A stretch of DNA of 64,000 nt from the NCBI GenBank assembly GCA_003131315.1, contig PKUV01000158.1:24468-88467 (forward strand), read 5' to 3'. The translations under genes and the position numbers were made by a program. Of this stretch, positions 61,273 to 64,000 are shown one piece after another. Source of the DNA: Acidobacteriaceae bacterium. GTDB lineage: Bacteria; Acidobacteriota; Terriglobia; Terriglobales; Acidobacteriaceae. Under the pieces are notes generated by a model that had not been told where the DNA came from, made no database searches, and worked only from the letters and a program-made list of their open reading frames with translations. How positions within the stretch are numbered: the first letter of the stretch is position 1; each line of letters begins with the position of its first letter.

Positions 61273-62721
61273 GTGGCTTACCAAGAAAATTCTGAAATGG
61301 CCGAGTCTGCCAGTTCCCGTTACCTCTCCACAAGTCTTGTGGCAGCCGTGCTGGTTGTTCTGGCGCTGGCGTTTTGCGCTCCTCTGTGCCTGGCGCAGGA
61401 AATGGCGCAGGGACCGGCGCCCCGCCTGGCAGCCGACCCGCACATCGATTCGCACATCGCCGAGGCGATCCGACAAGTTTCGGCGGACCACATCCGCCAG
61501 ACGATCGAGAAGCTGGTCAGTTTCCAGAACCGGTCCACGATTTCCGCGCAGGACGAGGCATCCATCAAAGCGGGCAAGGGAATCGGAGCGGCGCGAGAGT
61601 GGATCAAAGCGGAGTTTGAACGCTACTCCAAGGACTGCGGCGGCTGCCTGGAGGTGAAAACCGACACTTTCACCGAGCAACCCGGCGACCGTATCCCGAA
61701 ACCGACCGAAATCACCAATGTTTATGCCGTGCTGCGCGGGACCGACCCGCGGCAGGCGAATCGCATCGTGCTGGTAACCGGCCATTACGACTCGCGAAAC
61801 AGCGATACTTTTAACGCTACCGACCCCGCGCCGGGAGCGAATGACGATGGCAGCGGGACGGCCGTGAGCCTGGAATGCGCCCGGATTTTGAGCAAAAGCA
61901 GGTTCCCAGCAACGGTCATTTTCCTTGCGGTCGCGGGAGAAGAGCAGGGTCTGAATGGCAGCAAGCACTTCGCCCAGATGGCCAAGCAGCAGGGGTGGAA
62001 ACTCGAAGCCGTTTTGAACAATGACATTGTGGGAGGCGACCGCAGTCCGCAACAGGACGCGAGCGTGGTGCGCGTCTTCTCCGAAGGGCTGCCGGCAGCG
62101 GCGAGCGAGGCTGAAATCCGGCGAATTCGAATGCTCGGCGGAGAGAGCGACTCGAATTCGCGCGAGCTTGCCCGCTACATCGCCGACGTCGGGCGCTCGT
62201 ACGATGCCGGAGTGAAGCCGCTGCTGATCTTCCGCCTGGACCGTTTCCTGCGCGGAGGCGACCACTACTCTTTTAATCAGCAAGGCTTTGCCGCCGTGCG
62301 GTTCACCGAATTCCGCGAAGATTATAACCATCAACATCAGAACGTTCGTAGCGAGAACGGCATCGAATACGGAGATCTGCCGAAATTTATGGACTTCGAG
62401 TATGTGGCGCACGTCGCGCGGCTGAACGCGGCGGCGCTGGCCTCGCTGGCATCGGCTCCGGCGCCGCCCGCAACCGTAAAAATGTTGACCAGGAACCTCG
62501 AAAACGACACGACTTTGACGTGGGAACCTTCAGCCGGCGCGGCCGCCAACGAGGTGGTCTGGCGCTCGACGAACGCGCCAGATTGGGAGTACGTCCAAAC
62601 GATCAGTAGCGGTACGCGTGCAACCCTGAAGGTTTCGAAGGATAATGTGATATTCGGTGTGCGGACGGTAGATGCGGCGGGACATCGCAGTCTGCCGGTT
62701 GTACCGGAGCCGGAAAGATAA
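61273..62721 (+). CDS. Secreted M28-family aminopeptidase
   Basis: A 482-residue di-zinc peptidase with a signal-type segment (LVAAVLVVLALAFCAPLCLA). Zinc ligands appear in VTGHYDSRNSD, PGANDDGSGT, AGEEQGLNGS, NNDIVGGD and a late His in EDYNHQHQN. The C-terminal 90 residues look like a fibronectin type III-like beta domain (TLTWEPSAGAAANEVVWRST). GTG 61273 has GGAAAGG upstream; ATG 61297 is an alternative. It runs 5 bp into the rhomboid gene. Confidence 0.9.
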   Translation: MAYQENSEMAESASSRYLSTSLVAAVLVVLALAFCAPLCLAQEMAQGPAPRLAADPHIDSHIAEAIRQVSADHIRQTIEKLVSFQNRSTISAQDEASIKAGKGIGAAREWIKAEFERYSKDCGGCLEVKTDTFTEQPGDRIPKPTEITNVYAVLRGTDPRQANRIVLVTGHYDSRNSDTFNATDPAPGANDDGSGTAVSLECARILSKSRFPATVIFLAVAGEEQGLNGSKHFAQMAKQQGWKLEAVLNNDIVGGDRSPQQDASVVRVFSEGLPAAASEAEIRRIRMLGGESDSNSRELARYIADVGRSYDAGVKPLLIFRLDRFLRGGDHYSFNQQGFAAVRFTEFREDYNHQHQNVRSENGIEYGDLPKFMDFEYVAHVARLNAAALASLASAPAPPATVKMLTRNLENDTTLTWEPSAGAAANEVVWRSTNAPDWEYVQTISSGTRATLKVSKDNVIFGVRTVDAAGHRSLPVVPEPER

Positions 62722-62726
62722 CGCCA

Positions 62727-63566
62727 GTGAGTCGCGGACAAACCATCTCGTTCAGCTTCCCTCCATTTGCAGGATGGGTGAAGCGCATCATTCTGACTTG
62801 CACGGGGATCTACCTGCTTCAAAGGGTGGTGCTCACGTTCGCTCCGGCGGCTGTCGTTCTGATGCGGGAGTGGCTGGCTTTGATCCCGGTTGCCGTAATG
62901 CACGGCAAAGTGTGGCAAGTGGTCACGTACTCGTTGCTGCACGCCAGCTTCGGTCACGTGTTCTTTAACATGCTCACGCTCTGGTTTATCGGCGCATACC
63001 TGGAACGCGACTGGGGGCCGCGACGATTCATCGAGTGCTACACGTTTTGTGTAGTGGGCGCCGCCTTGGTGACGATTGCTGTCTCCTATACACATTTCCT
63101 TGGGATGGACCCGGGAACCGGGACCGTTGGCGCGTCGGGCGGCATTTTCGGACTGCTGATGGCTTTTGGGATTCTTTACGCCGATCAGGAAATGTTTCTG
63201 TTTCCGCTGCCGTTCAGGATCAAGGCTAAATACCTGGTTGGCATTTGGGTCGTGGTCGCGATCATTGCGGTTTTTGACCCATCGCAAGGCGGAGTCGCGG
63301 TCTTTGCTCATCTCGGCGGATTGCTTTTCGGCTTCCTGTTCGTGAAGTTCTTGCCTTCTCGCGGCCTCAGCTATGCTGCGTCCGAACGTTATTTCAGCCT
63401 GCGGAACTCTTACTACCGCTGGAAGCGGCGGCGCGCTGCGAGAAAATTCGAAGTCTATATGAAAGATCACGACCGTAAAGTCACCTTCGACGAGCACGGA
63501 AACTACGTGCCCCCCGACGACAACGACAAACCGAATGGCGGATCGAAATCGGGCTGGGTGAACTAG
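62727..63566 (+). CDS. Rhomboid-family intramembrane serine protease
   Basis: A 279-residue six-helix membrane protein. The catalytic dyad is S137 (GASGGIFG) and H195 (FAHLGG); HASFGHVFFNML supplies the conserved His/Asn. The 65-residue C-terminal tail is basic and cytoplasmic. The GTG start lies 5 bp after the M28 stop, so the two are one operon. Confidence 0.92.
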   Translation: MSRGQTISFSFPPFAGWVKRIILTCTGIYLLQRVVLTFAPAAVVLMREWLALIPVAVMHGKVWQVVTYSLLHASFGHVFFNMLTLWFIGAYLERDWGPRRFIECYTFCVVGAALVTIAVSYTHFLGMDPGTGTVGASGGIFGLLMAFGILYADQEMFLFPLPFRIKAKYLVGIWVVVAIIAVFDPSQGGVAVFAHLGGLLFGFLFVKFLPSRGLSYAASERYFSLRNSYYRWKRRRAARKFEVYMKDHDRKVTFDEHGNYVPPDDNDKPNGGSKSGWVN

Positions 63567-63575
63567 GACAGTCTC

Positions 63576-63600
63576 ACCGCCGAGACGCAGAGGACGCCGA
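63576..63600. repeat. fragment of the CCGCAGAGGACGC repeat
   Basis: ACCGCCGAGACGCAGAGGAC repeats part of the left arm of the inverted repeat at 18816-18855. It lies just after the rhomboid gene. Confidence 0.6.
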
Positions 63601-63621
63601 GAAAAGCTCTTCTTTCTTTCT

Positions 63622-63777
63622 TAGTATCGTGTCCCGTAAATTCGCGACATGGGTTTGGGTTGTCATCCTGAGCGAAGCGAAGGATCTCGTGCATGGCGAA
63701 TTCAAATACACAGGTCCTTCGCTTCGCTCAGGATGACAGTGTGGATTTGTGCCGTGGACTTACGGGACACGACACTA
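63622..63777. repeat. nested inverted repeat with TA flanks (MITE-like), carrying TGTCATCCTGAGCGAAGC copy 2
   Basis: Outer arms TAGTATCGTGTCCCGTAAAT (63622-63641) and 63758-63777 match at 18 of 20 positions. The inner arms 63661-63684 and 63715-63738 are exact 24-bp complements of the same type as at 16628-16707. The outer ends begin and end with TA. No coding capacity. Confidence 0.8.
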
Positions 63778-63785
63778 GTCACGCG

Positions 63786-63915
63786 TTATCCAAACATCTC
63801 TTCAAATCTGGCTACGATGCTTGCCGGAAGTTCCTGCGCCTTACCCTTGAAACCCAAGTCGTGACCAGCGCCTTCCACTTTCATTAACTCGTTTTTGGCC
63901 GGGATTAGAGCATTT
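63786..63915 (-). pseudogene. C-terminal fragment of an alpha/beta hydrolase
   Basis: On the minus strand a frame reads ALIPAKNELMKVEGAGHDLG then FKGKAQELPASIVARFEEMF to TAA 63788-63786. VEGAGHDL holds the catalytic His position of alpha/beta hydrolases such as dienelactone-hydrolase-like proteins. Only about 42 residues are convincing; upstream of about 63910 the sequence fits a transposase instead. Confidence 0.65.
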
Positions 63916-64000
63916 TCATAGTTCCTGTAATGTTGGCATGGAGTGTCTGAACCAGGCTTGCGCGTTGTCGGCAGTGATGAGAGCGAGGGCTTCGGTGATG
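63916..64000 (-). pseudogene. probable IS630-type transposase C-terminal end (cut by window edge)
   Basis: The minus-strand frame reads ITEALALITADNAQAWFRHS and stops after MPTLQEL at 63918-63916. The pattern ALxxITxxNxxxWFRH is like the C-terminal end of IS630-family transposases. Only 28 residues are in the window, so this is a tentative call. An insertion would explain the truncated hydrolase beside it. Confidence 0.4.

Overview
The window looks like chromosomal DNA of a soil-type Acidobacteriota (Terriglobia / Koribacter-like). This is inferred from high-GC coding DNA, secreted metallopeptidases, a VCBS-repeat exoprotein, membrane-bound helix-turn-helix/TPR regulators, carboxypeptidase-like regulatory domains, and intergenic spaces crowded with palindromic repeats. 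No marker was compared with a database. I see no tRNA, rRNA, CRISPR array, prophage or replication origin.

Layout. 0-9 kb: 3' part of a TPR gene, an orphan GvpL/F-family gene, two exported TldD/PmbA-type proteins followed by an exported M28 peptidase, a DksA/TraR zinc-finger protein, and a pqqC remnant beside an intact pqqD. 9-16 kb: a YfgM-like protein, a class V aminotransferase, a GH5 glycoside hydrolase, a Fic toxin module, a fluoride-riboswitch/crcB/DUF190 operon and a VapBC module. 15-27 kb: housekeeping genes (queD, queE, recQ, HU, gluQ, a YceI protein, pgeF, pirin, fmdB, a double-length ThyX). 27-44 kb: a motility region with motAB and swrD, flagellin with flaG-fliD-fliS-fliT, then on the other strand flgF-G-A-H-I-J, flgM-smORF-flgN-flgK-flgL and cheY-cheX. 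44-64 kb: a VCBS exoprotein divergent from an HTH/TPR regulator, the yceD-rpmF-plsX-fabD operon, galE, HigBA, an S9 peptidase, a HIT protein, rpsA, lemA, a frameshifted small secreted protein, a LysW-like zinc ribbon, a second M28 peptidase and a rhomboid protease. A truncated hydrolase gene and a probable IS630 transposase end lie at the right edge.

Regulation visible in the sequence. The motility genes show a two-tier promoter scheme: a -24/-12 (sigma54) promoter before flgF, and sigma28 promoters (TAAA-like, 11 bp, GCCGAT) before flagellin, cheY-cheX and, twice in tandem, flgM. A fluoride riboswitch precedes crcB. Good sigma70 promoters precede rpsA and the GvpL/F gene, and rho-independent terminators end several units.

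Most unusual content. (1) At least ten gene ends carry hairpins whose arms are degenerate tandem copies of a short word (ATTGAGTC-, GATCGGGT-, CTGAGAACTGGGA-, AATTTGTAATTGG-type). They often swallow the stop codon and encode the last residues of the protein. (2) A ~145-bp non-coding element with long terminal inverted repeats occurs in two full copies, with matched base changes in its two arms. (3) A 12-bp tandem repeat between flgM and flgN produces consecutive two-codon reading frames ahead of a small gene.
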